Origin: Methylibium sp.
GTDB lineage: Bacteria; Pseudomonadota; Gammaproteobacteria; Burkholderiales; Burkholderiaceae_C
DNA: 64,000 nt
Direction of reading: 5' to 3'
Assembly: GCF_013817345.1 (NCBI RefSeq)
Contig: NZ_JACDCW010000004.1
Span: 1 to 64,000, forward strand
Both the position numbers and the translations under genes were made by a program. Positions 28,250 to 37,372 of the stretch are shown in pieces; position 1 is the first letter of the stretch; every line of letters begins with the position of its first letter. The notes under the pieces were generated by a model. It worked only from the letters and a program-made list of their open reading frames with translations. It had not been told where the DNA came from and searched no databases.

Positions 28250-28726
28250 ATGAAGAAGAGTGATCATCCCGAAGCGTTCGGCGTCTTCAAGCCCGTGGGT
28301 AATGTTGTGGTTTCCTTCCCCGAAGAGAAGGACATGAAAGGCGCTGCCGATGCGCTCGCCAAAGCCGGTTTTGGGGGCAGCGACGTTGTGCGTTACACGC
28401 CGCAGGAAATGCTCACCCAGATCGACGAGGACATGGCGAATGCGAGCGTGCTCGCGTCCATCGGTCAGGAAATGAACTTGGTAAAGGCGCATCGCGCGCT
28501 GGCCGAGAAGGGCTTTCACTGGCTGGTGGTCAAGGCCTCGGCGGACGATCAGGCCCGCCGCGTCGCAGATGTGGTCCGGCCTTTCAACGCTGAGCGGGCT
28601 CAGAAGTACGGACGGCTGCTCATCGAGGAGCTCATTGAACATCGGGACGATGAGCGCCAGATGCCCGAATCACCTTCTCGCGGACTCGACGCACAGACTC
28701 CTTCGGGCCGAGAAAACGAGCGCTGA
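28250..28726 (+). CDS. Cytoplasmic protein of unknown function
   Basis: A 158-residue soluble protein with AGGAG seven bases before its ATG. The N-terminal half has alternating strands and helices (VGNVVVSFPEEKDMKGAADA, LAKAGFGGSDVVRYTPQEM). The pattern loosely recalls the small alpha/beta repeats of YflT-type general stress proteins, but I cannot claim homology. The second half carries HRALAEKGFHWLVVKASADD and a helical, charged C-terminus ending in a probably disordered tail. It converges with the ModE-like regulator, 5 bases apart. Confidence 0.65.
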   Translation: MKKSDHPEAFGVFKPVGNVVVSFPEEKDMKGAADALAKAGFGGSDVVRYTPQEMLTQIDEDMANASVLASIGQEMNLVKAHRALAEKGFHWLVVKASADDQARRVADVVRPFNAERAQKYGRLLIEELIEHRDDERQMPESPSRGLDAQTPSGRENER

Positions 28727-28731
28727 GGAAC

Positions 28732-29979
28732 TCAGCGGGCGCCGCGGTAAGTCCACCAAGGCAAGACCTTGGTGAGTGCCAGCACAGCGCCGGGTTCGGT
28801 GGCTTGGTAGCCCGGCAGCTCGTTCAGCGTTCGTGCCCACGCCGGTGAGCCGAGCAAGGCGACCAAGCGTTTGATCGCACGCTGGTTTAGCGTACTTTTC
28901 AAGGTGACGAGGAAATAGCGCTCCCGCGCGAGCGCAATGAAGTCGAGTCCGCTGGCGTGGGCTGCAGCCTGCAGGCCGAATGCGCCATCGGCCGCGCCGC
29001 TGGCCACAGCCTGAGCGGCGGCCACATGCGAGGGTTCCAGTAGCGCAAAACTCAGCGGCGAGGCGAGGCCGGCCTGCTCGAGCAACTCGTTCAGCAGAAC
29101 TTGCGTGCCGGTAGATTCCGCGCGGCCGACCCACCGCAATTCACGGCGCGCCATGTCGTGCAGCGACCTGACGCCGTGCGGATTGCCACGTGGGAGCATC
29201 AATCCCTGCACGCGCTGTGCATAGCCGATCAGCTTGTGGCGGCCCGGCTTGAGCCGTGCCCTGTAGGCGCGTGCACTGACCGAGCCGCGCGCCGCGCCAT
29301 CGAGCACATGAAAGCCCGCCAATTGCGCGCGCCCCGCGTCGAGCGCTCGCAGCGCCTCCAAGCTGCCGGCGAACTCCAGATCGATGTGCAGTTGTTCGGC
29401 CAACGCGAGCTCGCGCAGCAGCGGCAAGGAATGGTCGTGGCTGGCGCAGAGGGAGAGCACGTCGATGCGGTCGTCGAATGCGTCGGCGAGTGCCCGCTCC
29501 AACTCCATGCGCAAGGCTTCGATCTGCGGCGCCAAGCGGGCCTGCGCACGCCGCTCGGCCCAGAGCAGCTTTTCGCCGAACGGCGTGAGTGCCGCCGGCT
29601 GACCCTTCTTCCAGACGATCAATGAGCGGCCTAGCTGAGCCTCCCACCGCCGCAGCTCACCCCAGACGTGGCGATAGGACAGGCCCAAGGCTCCGGCCGC
29701 CGACTGGACCGAGCCGTGCCGGTGCAGCGCGTCGATCAGGGCGAACAACGGGTGGTGCACCGCGCCGAGCGGGCGCTCGGTGCCCAAGGTGTATGTGAGT
29801 TCCACGCGTTGCGGCAGTCGCAAAACCGCGTCGGGCATGGGAAAGGCACGCGCCGATGCGCCCCCGCCCTGCGCAGCGCCCGATACGGAGGCATCGCCTT
29901 TTTGCGTGTGCTGTGGCTCGAAAGGTTCGCTGGCGTCGCCTTCGGTGTCTTTCGGGGCTCGGGAATGTTCGCTATGCAT
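28732..29979 (-). CDS. ModE-HTH regulator with a periplasmic-binding-protein-like sensor domain
   Basis: A 415-residue transcription factor. After a variable 70-residue lead, residues about 75-150 form a ModE/LysR-type winged helix (HGSVQSAAGALGLSYRHVWG, LRRWEAQLGRSLIVWKKG). Residues about 170-410 resemble a type 2 periplasmic binding protein (substrate-binding, PBP-like) domain: DVLSLCASHDHSLPLLRELA, STGTQVLLNELLEQAG, SGAADGAFGLQAAA. It is divergent from a tungstate/molybdate-type permease-ATPase pair, so it most likely senses an oxyanion and controls that transporter. The ligand is inference. The intergenic gap of 93 bases should hold its operator. Confidence 0.85.
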   Translation of the reverse strand: MHSEHSRAPKDTEGDASEPFEPQHTQKGDASVSGAAQGGGASARAFPMPDAVLRLPQRVELTYTLGTERPLGAVHHPLFALIDALHRHGSVQSAAGALGLSYRHVWGELRRWEAQLGRSLIVWKKGQPAALTPFGEKLLWAERRAQARLAPQIEALRMELERALADAFDDRIDVLSLCASHDHSLPLLRELALAEQLHIDLEFAGSLEALRALDAGRAQLAGFHVLDGAARGSVSARAYRARLKPGRHKLIGYAQRVQGLMLPRGNPHGVRSLHDMARRELRWVGRAESTGTQVLLNELLEQAGLASPLSFALLEPSHVAAAQAVASGAADGAFGLQAAAHASGLDFIALARERYFLVTLKSTLNQRAIKRLVALLGSPAWARTLNELPGYQATEPGAVLALTKVLPWWTYRGAR

Positions 29980-30072
29980 CGTCGTTCATATCGCCACCGC
30001 GGAGAACCGTCCCTAGCATCGCAGGCGTTGCAGTGTGCCGTACCGGCGCTGAGCTTCAGGTCCGAACGTCAC

Positions 30073-30843
30073 ATGAACACTTTTGTCGAAAGCCTGCATA
30101 CCGCGGTTGTCCTGATCGTGCAGGCCGAGGCGCGATTGTGGGAGGTCGTGGCGCTGTCGCTCGGCGTGAGCGGCACTGCCTGCTTGCTGGCCGCTGGCAT
30201 CGGCTTGGCCGGAGGTGCCGCCTTGGCCGTAGCGCGCTTTCCCGGCCGACGCGCCCTGCTGGTGTTGTTGAACACCTCGCTGGCTCTGCCGGCCGTGGTC
30301 GTGGGGCTGGTGATCTACTTGTTGCTGTCGCGCTCCGGACCGCTCGGTGCCTGGGGGTTGCTCTTCACCCCGACCGCGATGGTGATCGCTCAGACCGTGC
30401 TCGTCTTGCCGATCGTCACCGCGCTGACGCGCGAGGCTGTCGAGTCGAGCTGGCAGCTCAATGGCGAGCAGCTGCGCTCCCTCGGGGCAGGGCGCTGGAT
30501 GAGCGGCGCGCTGTTGCTGTGGGACGAACGGATGGCGCTCTTGACGGTGCTGCTGGCCGCTTTCGGCCGGGCCATAGCCGAAGTGGGCGCAGTGATGATC
30601 GTCGGCGGCAACATCGACGGTCACACCCGGGTAATGACGACCGCCATCGCCCTGGAAACCAGCAAGGGCGACCTCCCTCTGGCGCTCGCGCTGGGCATGG
30701 TGCTGCTCGGTGTGGTGCTGCTGCTGAACGTACTGATCGCGGTGCTGCGCGGCTGGTCCGCGCGGGTGCATGGGCAAGCAGAAGGCGCCGCTCCGGGCGC
30801 AATGCCACCCGGGGCAGTGGCGGTGGGAGCAGCGCGTGGCTGA
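30073..30843 (+). CDS. tupB: Tungstate/molybdate-type ABC permease
   Basis: A 256-residue inner-membrane permease with about six helices. The BPD_transp_1 EAA loop is seen in NGEQLRSLGAGRW and FGRAIAEVGAVMIVGGNIDG; the latter, with TRVMTTAIALETSKGDLPLA, is characteristic of TupB/WtpB-type oxyanion permeases. It overlaps the ATPase gene by 8 bases. No TupA-type binding protein is encoded next to it, which is unusual. Assignment to tungstate rather than molybdate is from family resemblance only. Confidence 0.85.
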   Translation: MNTFVESLHTAVVLIVQAEARLWEVVALSLGVSGTACLLAAGIGLAGGAALAVARFPGRRALLVLLNTSLALPAVVVGLVIYLLLSRSGPLGAWGLLFTPTAMVIAQTVLVLPIVTALTREAVESSWQLNGEQLRSLGAGRWMSGALLLWDERMALLTVLLAAFGRAIAEVGAVMIVGGNIDGHTRVMTTAIALETSKGDLPLALALGMVLLGVVLLLNVLIAVLRGWSARVHGQAEGAAPGAMPPGAVAVGAARG

Positions 30844-31648
30844 GCCCCTGATCACACTGGAAGGCGTTGGCCTGAGTTATGGCGCCCATGTGGCCTTGCG
30901 CAGCATCGATCTGAGCATTGCCGCCGGCGAATGCGTCGCCCTTGTCGGCGCGAACGGTTCGGGCAAGAGCACCTTGCTGCGTGTCTTGCATGGGCTGTTG
31001 AAGCCCAATGTCGGACTTCGTCGGGAAGGGGCGGTGTCGGCCGGCGGCGTCCGGCTCCGGGAGTCAGCGGGACAGGCGAGCGCTGGGATCGCGGGCAGAG
31101 CGGCCGCTGCGCCGCGGAGCGTGATCCTGGGCGCCGCCGAGCCCCGTCGCGCGGTTCGGTTCGCAATGCTGTTCCAGCGTCCCTTCCTGTTGCGCCTTTC
31201 GGTTCAGGGCAACGTGCGCTTGGGTCTGTGGCTGGCGGGCGTGCGCGGCGCGAATGGGCGCGCGCGATGTGCCGAGGCCCTGCACCGGGTCGGCCTCGTG
31301 TCCGAGGCGCGGCGTCCCGCCCGCGCGCTGTCGGGCGGGCAACAACAGCGCCTCGCGCTGGCACGCGCTTGGGCGCTGCAGCCCGACGTGCTGCTGGTCG
31401 ACGAGCCGACTGCGAGTCTCGATCCGAGTGCCAGGCGGGAGGTGGAGGCCCTGCTTGCAGAGTTTGCCGCGCATGGCATGACGCTCCTCATCGCCTCTCA
31501 CAACCTCGGCCAGGTCAAGCGTCTGGCGGGGCGCGTTATCTACCTCGAGCATGGCCGCGTGCTGGCCGATCTTTCCGCGGCGCAGTTCTTCGACGGCGAG
31601 GTGCCGCCGGAAGCTCGTTTGTTCCTCAAGGGCGAACTGCCGTGGTGA
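30836..31648 (+). CDS. tupC: Tungstate/molybdate-type ABC ATPase
   Basis: A 270-residue ATP-binding subunit that powers the preceding permease. Walker A GANGSGKST, Q-loop FQRPFLLRLS, signature LSGGQQQRLALARAWALQPD, Walker B VLLVDEPTASLDP and H-loop ASHN are all present. The stretch between Walker A and the Q-loop is about 25 residues longer than usual, Ala/Arg-rich (SAGGVRLRESAGQASAGIAG) and looks like an inserted loop. The GTG at 30836 overlaps the permease end and is preferred; an in-frame ATG at 30770 would overlap more. Confidence 0.88.
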   Translation: MAEPLITLEGVGLSYGAHVALRSIDLSIAAGECVALVGANGSGKSTLLRVLHGLLKPNVGLRREGAVSAGGVRLRESAGQASAGIAGRAAAAPRSVILGAAEPRRAVRFAMLFQRPFLLRLSVQGNVRLGLWLAGVRGANGRARCAEALHRVGLVSEARRPARALSGGQQQRLALARAWALQPDVLLVDEPTASLDPSARREVEALLAEFAAHGMTLLIASHNLGQVKRLAGRVIYLEHGRVLADLSAAQFFDGEVPPEARLFLKGELPW

Positions 31649-31756
31649 GCGGCTTCGAAGTTAGATGGAGCCGCGAACCCGACCGGTGAGTGCTCCACGT
31701 TTTTTGCTCGCCGGTCTCCGCCGTACGGCATGCCGCGCTGCGCCGCGCAGTGTTGC

Positions 31757-32992
31757 CTAGAGCGGCTCCAGCCCGAGCGGGCGGCTTTCTGCGAACACGG
31801 TGTTGCCGTTGCGTTGATGTGCCTGGACGGCGCGCCGCCGCCCCTGGCGCTTGGCCTCGTACAGGGCCAAGTCGGCGCGGTGCTGCGCTGACTCGAGTGT
31901 TTCGCCGGCGGTGACGTCGACCACACCGAAGCTCAGGCTCAGGTGAAGCGGGATGCGCCCGCTGCGGTGCTCTTCGTCGATGCGGGTCGTCACGCGGTCG
32001 GCGACCAGCAAGGCTTCATCGACGTTGGTGCCGGGCAGCAACAGCATGAACTCGTCGCCACCGACGCGGCCGAGCACGTCGTGCGTGCGCAGCGTTTCGC
32101 GCGTGCAGCGCGCCACCAGCCGCAAGGCCTCGTCGCCGAGAGCGTGGCCGAGGCTGTCGTTGATGCGCTTGAAATGGTCGATGTCGAACAGCATCAGGAC
32201 CGCACGTGCCGCGGCGCCGCCGATGGCCGCACCGGCCAGTTCCTCGAAATGGCGGCGGTTGGGCACCTGGGTCAGCATGTCGATGTCGGCGAGTATGCGG
32301 AGCTGGCGCTGCGTTTCGCGCAGGTCGCGTTCCGTGCGCTCGTGGGTCAGCACAAGACACAGGTGCACGGTGAACAACATCGCCACCATGGTCGAAAGGA
32401 CCACCCAGGGTGTCAGCAGAGTATGTCCCGGCACAGCGATTGCGCCCGTGATCAGCGGCTGCGCTGCGGCCAGCAGCGGCACCAGCGCCTGAGCGATCAT
32501 CACCAGGGCCAGCGCCTTGAGCGTGCGGCTGCCGCCGAAGTCCTCCAGTCGTGCAATGAACCAGGCGGCATACGAGTGCAAGGCCAGCAAGGCTGTCGCG
32601 AACGTGATCGAGCGCCCAAGCTGGAAGGCCGGGCTGGCCCAGGCCGCCAACCAGGGCAGGTAGCACAGGCTCAGAGTCAGCAGGTCCACGGCGACCGATG
32701 CAGGCAGGCGGTCCCGGTTGTAGAAGCGCCGCAGGCCGGTCACGACCAGCACGGGCCACGCCAGCACGAGCAGGTTGGCACCGACCACTGCACCCGGCCA
32801 AACCGGTCGCAGCCACTGCAACGCGCCGCCGGCCGCCGCGAGCCACATCGCCGCCACCCACCATCCATAGCCTCGGTACACGCGCTGGTTGGCGCCGAAA
32901 AAACTCATGAGGGCGGCGGCCGAGCCCATCACCAGCACCGACAGCATCAGGACGGTGGGGAAATGGACGGTGAACGAATCGCCAGCAAACAT
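31757..32992 (-). CDS. Membrane diguanylate cyclase
   Basis: A 411-residue protein making cyclic di-GMP. Seven or so hydrophobic helices occupy residues about 8-230 as a membrane sensor; a GGDEF domain follows. It keeps FDIDHFKRINDSLGHALGDE, the active-site GGDEF and the inhibitory I-site RTHD five residues before it, so it is predicted active and product-inhibited. The start MFAGDSFTVHFPTVL at 32992 is preferred to an upstream frame extension. It is divergent from the AIM24-like gene. Confidence 0.92.
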   Translation of the reverse strand: MFAGDSFTVHFPTVLMLSVLVMGSAAALMSFFGANQRVYRGYGWWVAAMWLAAAGGALQWLRPVWPGAVVGANLLVLAWPVLVVTGLRRFYNRDRLPASVAVDLLTLSLCYLPWLAAWASPAFQLGRSITFATALLALHSYAAWFIARLEDFGGSRTLKALALVMIAQALVPLLAAAQPLITGAIAVPGHTLLTPWVVLSTMVAMLFTVHLCLVLTHERTERDLRETQRQLRILADIDMLTQVPNRRHFEELAGAAIGGAAARAVLMLFDIDHFKRINDSLGHALGDEALRLVARCTRETLRTHDVLGRVGGDEFMLLLPGTNVDEALLVADRVTTRIDEEHRSGRIPLHLSLSFGVVDVTAGETLESAQHRADLALYEAKRQGRRRAVQAHQRNGNTVFAESRPLGLEPL

Positions 32993-33043
32993 CGGTGCCT
33001 CTTCGAGTGCCGAAGGATTCTTGCAGAGGGAATCTTTTCGAAT

Positions 33044-33061
33044 CCTCCCCCAAGAGGGGGT
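33044..33061. repeat. Short C5/G5 palindrome upstream of the cyclase
   Basis: CCTCCCCCAAGAGGGGGT forms a 5-bp G/C hairpin with loop AAGA, in the divergent region between the diguanylate cyclase and the AIM24-like gene. It resembles a dispersed intergenic palindrome, but only one copy is seen here. Confidence 0.3.
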
Positions 33062-33151
33062 GGCGGCTGCTGAAGTCGGCCCGGTGCCGCAGCGGTCAAA
33101 CGCTAGCATGGGCCTCGTGCGATGAACGTTTGCTCACAGGAGGGCTGGGAG

Positions 33152-33967
33152 ATGGCGATGGATGTGGTCGATTACGAGATCAAGGGCGCAGAAATGCAGT
33201 TCGTGGAGATCGAACTCGATCCCGGCGAGGCGGCTATCGGCGAAGCGGGCAGCTTGATGTTCATGGACGCCGGCATCGGCATGGACACGGTATTCGGCGA
33301 CGCTTCGGCGCAACAAGCAGGCTTGTTCGGCAAGTTGCTGGGTGCCGGCAAGCGCTTGGTGACTGGCGAATCGTTGTTCACCACGGTCTATACCAATCAA
33401 GCCACGGTAAAGCAGCGTGTCGCGTTTGCCGCGCCTTACCCGGGCAAGATTCTGGCGATGGATCTGCACCGTCTGGGCGGCAGCCTGATCTGCCAGAAGG
33501 ATGCCTTCCTGTGCGCTGCTCGCGGCGTGAGTCTGGGCATTGCCTTTCAGCGCCGGCTGTCGGCCGGCTTCTTCGGCGGCGAGGGCTTCATCATGCAAAA
33601 GCTCGACGGCGACGGCCTGGCTTTCGTGCATGCCGGCGGCACCGTGCTCAAGCGCGAGCTGCAGGCGGGCGAAACGCTGCTGATCGATACCGGCTGCGTG
33701 GTCGCCTATTTGCCGACGGTGGCCTTCGAGGTCCAGTACGTCGGGAAGATCAAGACCGCGTTGTTCGGCGGGGAGGGCCTGTTCCTGGCGAAGGTCACCG
33801 GCCCGGGTAGCGTATGGCTGCAAAGCCTGCCGTTCTCGCGGCTGGCATCGCGCGTGTTCGCCGCCGCGCCGCAAACAGGAGGCGGCGGCCGGGGCGAAGG
33901 TTCGGTGCTGGGCGGCTTCGGCGCGGGCGGGCTGCTGGGCGGCGTTCTCGGCGGCGACAGGCAATAG
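33152..33967 (+). CDS. AIM24/TIGR00266-family protein
   Basis: A 271-residue member of the AIM24 family (tryptophan RNA-binding attenuator-like beta fold), widespread in bacteria with no firm biochemical role; the mitochondrial namesake affects inner-membrane organisation. Typical segments are VEIELDPGEAAIGEAGSLMF, GESLFTTVYTN, PGKILAMDL, GGEGFIMQKLDGDG and DTGCVVAYLPTVAFEVQYVG. The C-terminus is glycine-rich. The start at 33152 follows AGGAGGG; a GTG/ATG further upstream (33122) is possible. Confidence 0.85.
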   Translation: MAMDVVDYEIKGAEMQFVEIELDPGEAAIGEAGSLMFMDAGIGMDTVFGDASAQQAGLFGKLLGAGKRLVTGESLFTTVYTNQATVKQRVAFAAPYPGKILAMDLHRLGGSLICQKDAFLCAARGVSLGIAFQRRLSAGFFGGEGFIMQKLDGDGLAFVHAGGTVLKRELQAGETLLIDTGCVVAYLPTVAFEVQYVGKIKTALFGGEGLFLAKVTGPGSVWLQSLPFSRLASRVFAAAPQTGGGGRGEGSVLGGFGAGGLLGGVLGGDRQ

Positions 33968-34051
33968 CAGCACGCCGACCCGGGAAACAGTCTGCGTGCG
34001 GGCGGATTGTTCTGGCGGCGACGGATCAGCGCAGGCCGATGTTGTTGCCGG

Positions 34052-35878
34052 TCAGCCGAGTGCCTGCGTACGCGCCTGAAGCCAAGCCAGTACCTCTCCT
34101 TCGACAAGCGGTGAAAGCCGCTCCCTCACCACGGCGTGGTAATCGTTCAGCCACTCCACTTCGTCGCTGCGCAACAGCGAACGCTCGATGCAGCGCGTGT
34201 CGATCGGGCACAGCGTCAGCGTCTCGAAGCGCAGGAACTCGCCGAACTCGTCGCTCGGCGCCGGCACGGTCAGCACGAGGTTCTCGATCCGCACGCCCCA
34301 GCGGCCGGGGCGGTACAGGCCCGGCTCGACCGAGGTGATCATCCCGGGCTGCATTGCCATCTCGGGCGTGACCACCGCCTTGCTGATGCTCTGCGGTCCC
34401 TCGTGCACATTGAGGAAATAGCCGACGCCGTGTCCGGTGCCGTGCCCGAATTCGCAGCTGGCGGCCCACAGCGGCGCGCGCGCGATCGCATCGAGCATCG
34501 GCCCGGGCGTGCCGAGGGGAAAGCGGGCTTGGGACAACGCGATCGTGCCCTTGAGCACCAGCGTGTAGTCGCGCTTCATGGCCGCGCTGGGCATGCCGAT
34601 GGGCCAGACGCGCGTGACGTCGGTCGTGCCGCCGAGGTACTGCGCGCCCGAGTCGATCAGTAGCAGACCGTTGGCCTCCACGCCGCCCTGGCGCGAGATG
34701 TGCGCGGGTGCTTTCTCGGTGGCGCGGTAATGCGGCATCGCGCCGTTCGCGTTGAAGCCGGCGATGACCGGAAAACTCAGGCCGACATAGCCGGGCTGCC
34801 TGGCGCGCTCGGCGCTCAGCCGCTGTGCGACCGTCAATTCGGTGATCGCCTCATGGCCCAGTGCGCGCTCGAACCAGGCATAAAAGGTGCACATCGCCGC
34901 ACCGTCGTGCGCCATGGCTTCGCGCACGAAGGCGGCCTCGGCATCGTTCTTGCGGCTCTTGAAGAGCGTCGTCGGATTGATCGACTCGATCAGGTGCACG
35001 CCGTGGGCGACGGACTCTCGCAAGGCGAGCGTCACGCGCTTCGGATCGATGAGCAGCGTGCTGCCGGCGGGCAAGGCGGCGAGCGCCGGGCGGGCCTGTT
35101 CGTAGGGCCGCAGGCGCACGCCGTCAGCGGCCAAGGTCGCGGCCAGCGCCGAATCGACCTTGCCTGCACCGACGAAAAGCTGCGCCTCGCCATCGCGCTC
35201 GACCATCGCGTGCGCCAAAAATACCGGGTTGTATTCGACGTCGGCGCCGCGCAGATTGAAGAGCCAGGCGATGTCGTCGAGGGTCGAGATCAGGTGATGC
35301 GTGGCGCCCTGCCTGGCCATGGCTTCGCGCAGGCGAGAGAGCTTGGCATTTCGCGCGGTGGCTGCATGCGGTGCGAGGTGTTCGTACAGCGCCGCGGCGG
35401 GCAGGGCAGGGCGTTCAGGCCAAGCGCCTGCGAGCGGATCCTCGCCGGTGTGCAACGCGATGCCGGCGGCCGCCAGCGTGCTGCTCAGTTGCTCGGCGGC
35501 GGCCAGACCGAGCACCGCGCCGTCAACCGCGACCGTGCCACCCGATGCAAGCTGCGAAATCAGCCAATGCACGTGCGCATTCGACTGCGCCGTGGCGATC
35601 TTCACCAGCTCGATCCCGCTGCCGATCAGCTCGGCCTCGGCCTGTTCCCAGTAGCGGCTGTCGGCGAACAGGGCCGCGCGGCTGTCGGCCAGCACGGCCA
35701 GCGTGCCCATCGACCCGGTGAAGCCGGAGAACCATTCACGAGCCTGCCAGTGACCCGGCAGGTACTCGGAGAGATGCGGATCGCTCGACGGCAGCAGCAC
35801 CGCGTCGAATCCCTTCGCGCGCATCGCCTCGCGCAGTCGCTCGAGGCGCAGGCGGATCGCTGAGAGGCGGGTGTCCAA
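34052..35878 (-). CDS. Xaa-Pro aminopeptidase family (M24B)
   Basis: A 608-residue cytosolic metallopeptidase that removes an N-terminal residue before proline. It has two creatinase-like N-terminal domains and a pita-bread C-terminal domain. Metal ligands appear in order: the Asp pair in LLIDSGAQYLGGTTDVTR, His in GHGTGHGVGYFLNVHEGP, Glu in TSVEPGLY and Glu in RIENL. The length matches the three-domain eukaryotic-type/YpdF-large form. The start is taken as the TTG at 35878 because AAGGAG (complement of 35886-35891) sits seven bases upstream; the ATG at 35920 has no such site. Confidence 0.9.
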   Translation of the reverse strand: MDTRLSAIRLRLERLREAMRAKGFDAVLLPSSDPHLSEYLPGHWQAREWFSGFTGSMGTLAVLADSRAALFADSRYWEQAEAELIGSGIELVKIATAQSNAHVHWLISQLASGGTVAVDGAVLGLAAAEQLSSTLAAAGIALHTGEDPLAGAWPERPALPAAALYEHLAPHAATARNAKLSRLREAMARQGATHHLISTLDDIAWLFNLRGADVEYNPVFLAHAMVERDGEAQLFVGAGKVDSALAATLAADGVRLRPYEQARPALAALPAGSTLLIDPKRVTLALRESVAHGVHLIESINPTTLFKSRKNDAEAAFVREAMAHDGAAMCTFYAWFERALGHEAITELTVAQRLSAERARQPGYVGLSFPVIAGFNANGAMPHYRATEKAPAHISRQGGVEANGLLLIDSGAQYLGGTTDVTRVWPIGMPSAAMKRDYTLVLKGTIALSQARFPLGTPGPMLDAIARAPLWAASCEFGHGTGHGVGYFLNVHEGPQSISKAVVTPEMAMQPGMITSVEPGLYRPGRWGVRIENLVLTVPAPSDEFGEFLRFETLTLCPIDTRCIERSLLRSDEVEWLNDYHAVVRERLSPLVEGEVLAWLQARTQALG

Positions 35879-35971
35879 AGCGCTTCTCCTTGCTGGCTGA
35901 AAAGCGGCGCGGCGGTGCATATGCCGACCGCGCCGGGCGACGCGGCTGCACCGCCGATCGCTGCCGCAATT

Positions 35972-37372
35972 TTAGGCGCTGCGCTCGGCGGTGGGGCGGG
36001 GCGCCAAGTCCGGGTCGGCCACCACGCGGGCCTGACGCTCGAAGCTGAAATAGGCCCACGCCCAATCGGTCAGCACCACCATCCGGTTGCGAAAGCCGAT
36101 CAGGAAGTAGATGTGCACGAACAGCCAGAACAGCCAGGCCAGACCGCCGCTGAACTGCACAGGGCCGAGCACCGGCATGTCGACCGCCGCAACGGCTGCC
36201 CGCCGTCCGATCGTGGCCAGCGAGCCGTAGTCGGCATAGCGAAACGGCTTCGTCGGCTCGCCCTGCAGGCGAGCGAGCAGGTTGTTGGCCGCTGTGCGGC
36301 CCATCTGCTTGGCGGCGGGGCTGACGCCCGGCACGGGCTGCGGCGTGCCGGTCTTGTCGGGGCTGGTGGCGGCCGCCAGATCGCCGACAACGAACACCTC
36401 GGGGTGGTCGTTCACGCTCAGGTCCGCATTGACCACCACGCGCCCGGCGCGATCGAGCACGCAGCCGGTGGTCGCAGCGAGAGAGGCGCCGAGCGGCGAA
36501 GCGGCCACACCGGCCGCCCACACCACGGTCTGCGCATCGAGCCTGCGGGTGCTGCCGTCGAGCGCCTCGTAAGTCAGCCCGTCGGCATCGATCGTGCTGA
36601 CCTTGGCGTTGGTCAGCACTTCCACTCCGAGCGAGCGCAGTTGCTCCAGCGCCTTCTGCGACAGCTTGTCGCTGAAAGCGCTGAGCACGCGCGGCCCGCC
36701 CTCGACCAGCACGACGCGCGTGCGCTTGGAGTCGATGCGGCGGAACTCCTCGGGCAGCGTGTGCTGCGCGATCTCGGCCAGCATGCCGGCCATCTCCACG
36801 CCGGTCGGTCCGGCGCCGACCACCGCGAAGGTCAGGCAGGCGTTGCGCCGCGCCATCTCGGCCTCGCGCTCCGCACGCTCGAAGGCCAGAAGCACGCGGC
36901 GTCGAATGTTGAAGGCATCGGCCAGCGTCTTGAGCCCCGGCGCGTGAGCCGCCCAGCCGTCGTTGCCGAAATAGCTGTGGGTGGCACCGGCGGCGACGAT
37001 GAGGTAGTCGTAGTCGATGCGCTCCGGGCCGCCGTCGGCCATGCCGCGATCTTCGAGCAGCACGCTTCTCGCGCTGGCGTCGATGCGGCTCACCTCGCCG
37101 AGCAGGATGGTGAGGTTGCCGCGCCGCATCTCGCTGCGCAGGATGTGGCGTATCGGCCCCGAGATGGCCGGTGCGGACAGCCCCGCGGTGGCCACCTGGT
37201 ACAGCAGCGGCTGGAACAGGTGATGGTTGGTGCGGTCGATCAGCGTGATCTCGACGGCCGCCTTGGACAACACGCGCACCGCCTCGATGCCGCCAAAGCC
37301 GCAACCGACGATGACGACACGAGGCTTGGAGGGCGCGGCGGACGAGGAAGTGGCAGGCGAAGGTGTGGTCAT
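35972..37372 (-). CDS. ndh: Type II NADH dehydrogenase
   Basis: A 466-residue FAD-containing, non-proton-pumping NADH:quinone oxidoreductase. The FAD site is RVVIVGCGFGGIEAVRVL, NAD site FAVVGAGPTGVEMAGMLAEI, and the second FAD motif HPEVFVVGDLAA. The C-terminal region LAWLFWLFVHIYFLIGF is the membrane-binding helix. The ATG overlaps the stop of the upstream TAXI-like gene (ATGA), so the two are translationally coupled. This route would feed electrons to the ubiquinone made by UbiG. Confidence 0.93.
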   Translation of the reverse strand: MTTPSPATSSSAAPSKPRVVIVGCGFGGIEAVRVLSKAAVEITLIDRTNHHLFQPLLYQVATAGLSAPAISGPIRHILRSEMRRGNLTILLGEVSRIDASARSVLLEDRGMADGGPERIDYDYLIVAAGATHSYFGNDGWAAHAPGLKTLADAFNIRRRVLLAFERAEREAEMARRNACLTFAVVGAGPTGVEMAGMLAEIAQHTLPEEFRRIDSKRTRVVLVEGGPRVLSAFSDKLSQKALEQLRSLGVEVLTNAKVSTIDADGLTYEALDGSTRRLDAQTVVWAAGVAASPLGASLAATTGCVLDRAGRVVVNADLSVNDHPEVFVVGDLAAATSPDKTGTPQPVPGVSPAAKQMGRTAANNLLARLQGEPTKPFRYADYGSLATIGRRAAVAAVDMPVLGPVQFSGGLAWLFWLFVHIYFLIGFRNRMVVLTDWAWAYFSFERQARVVADPDLAPRPTAERSA

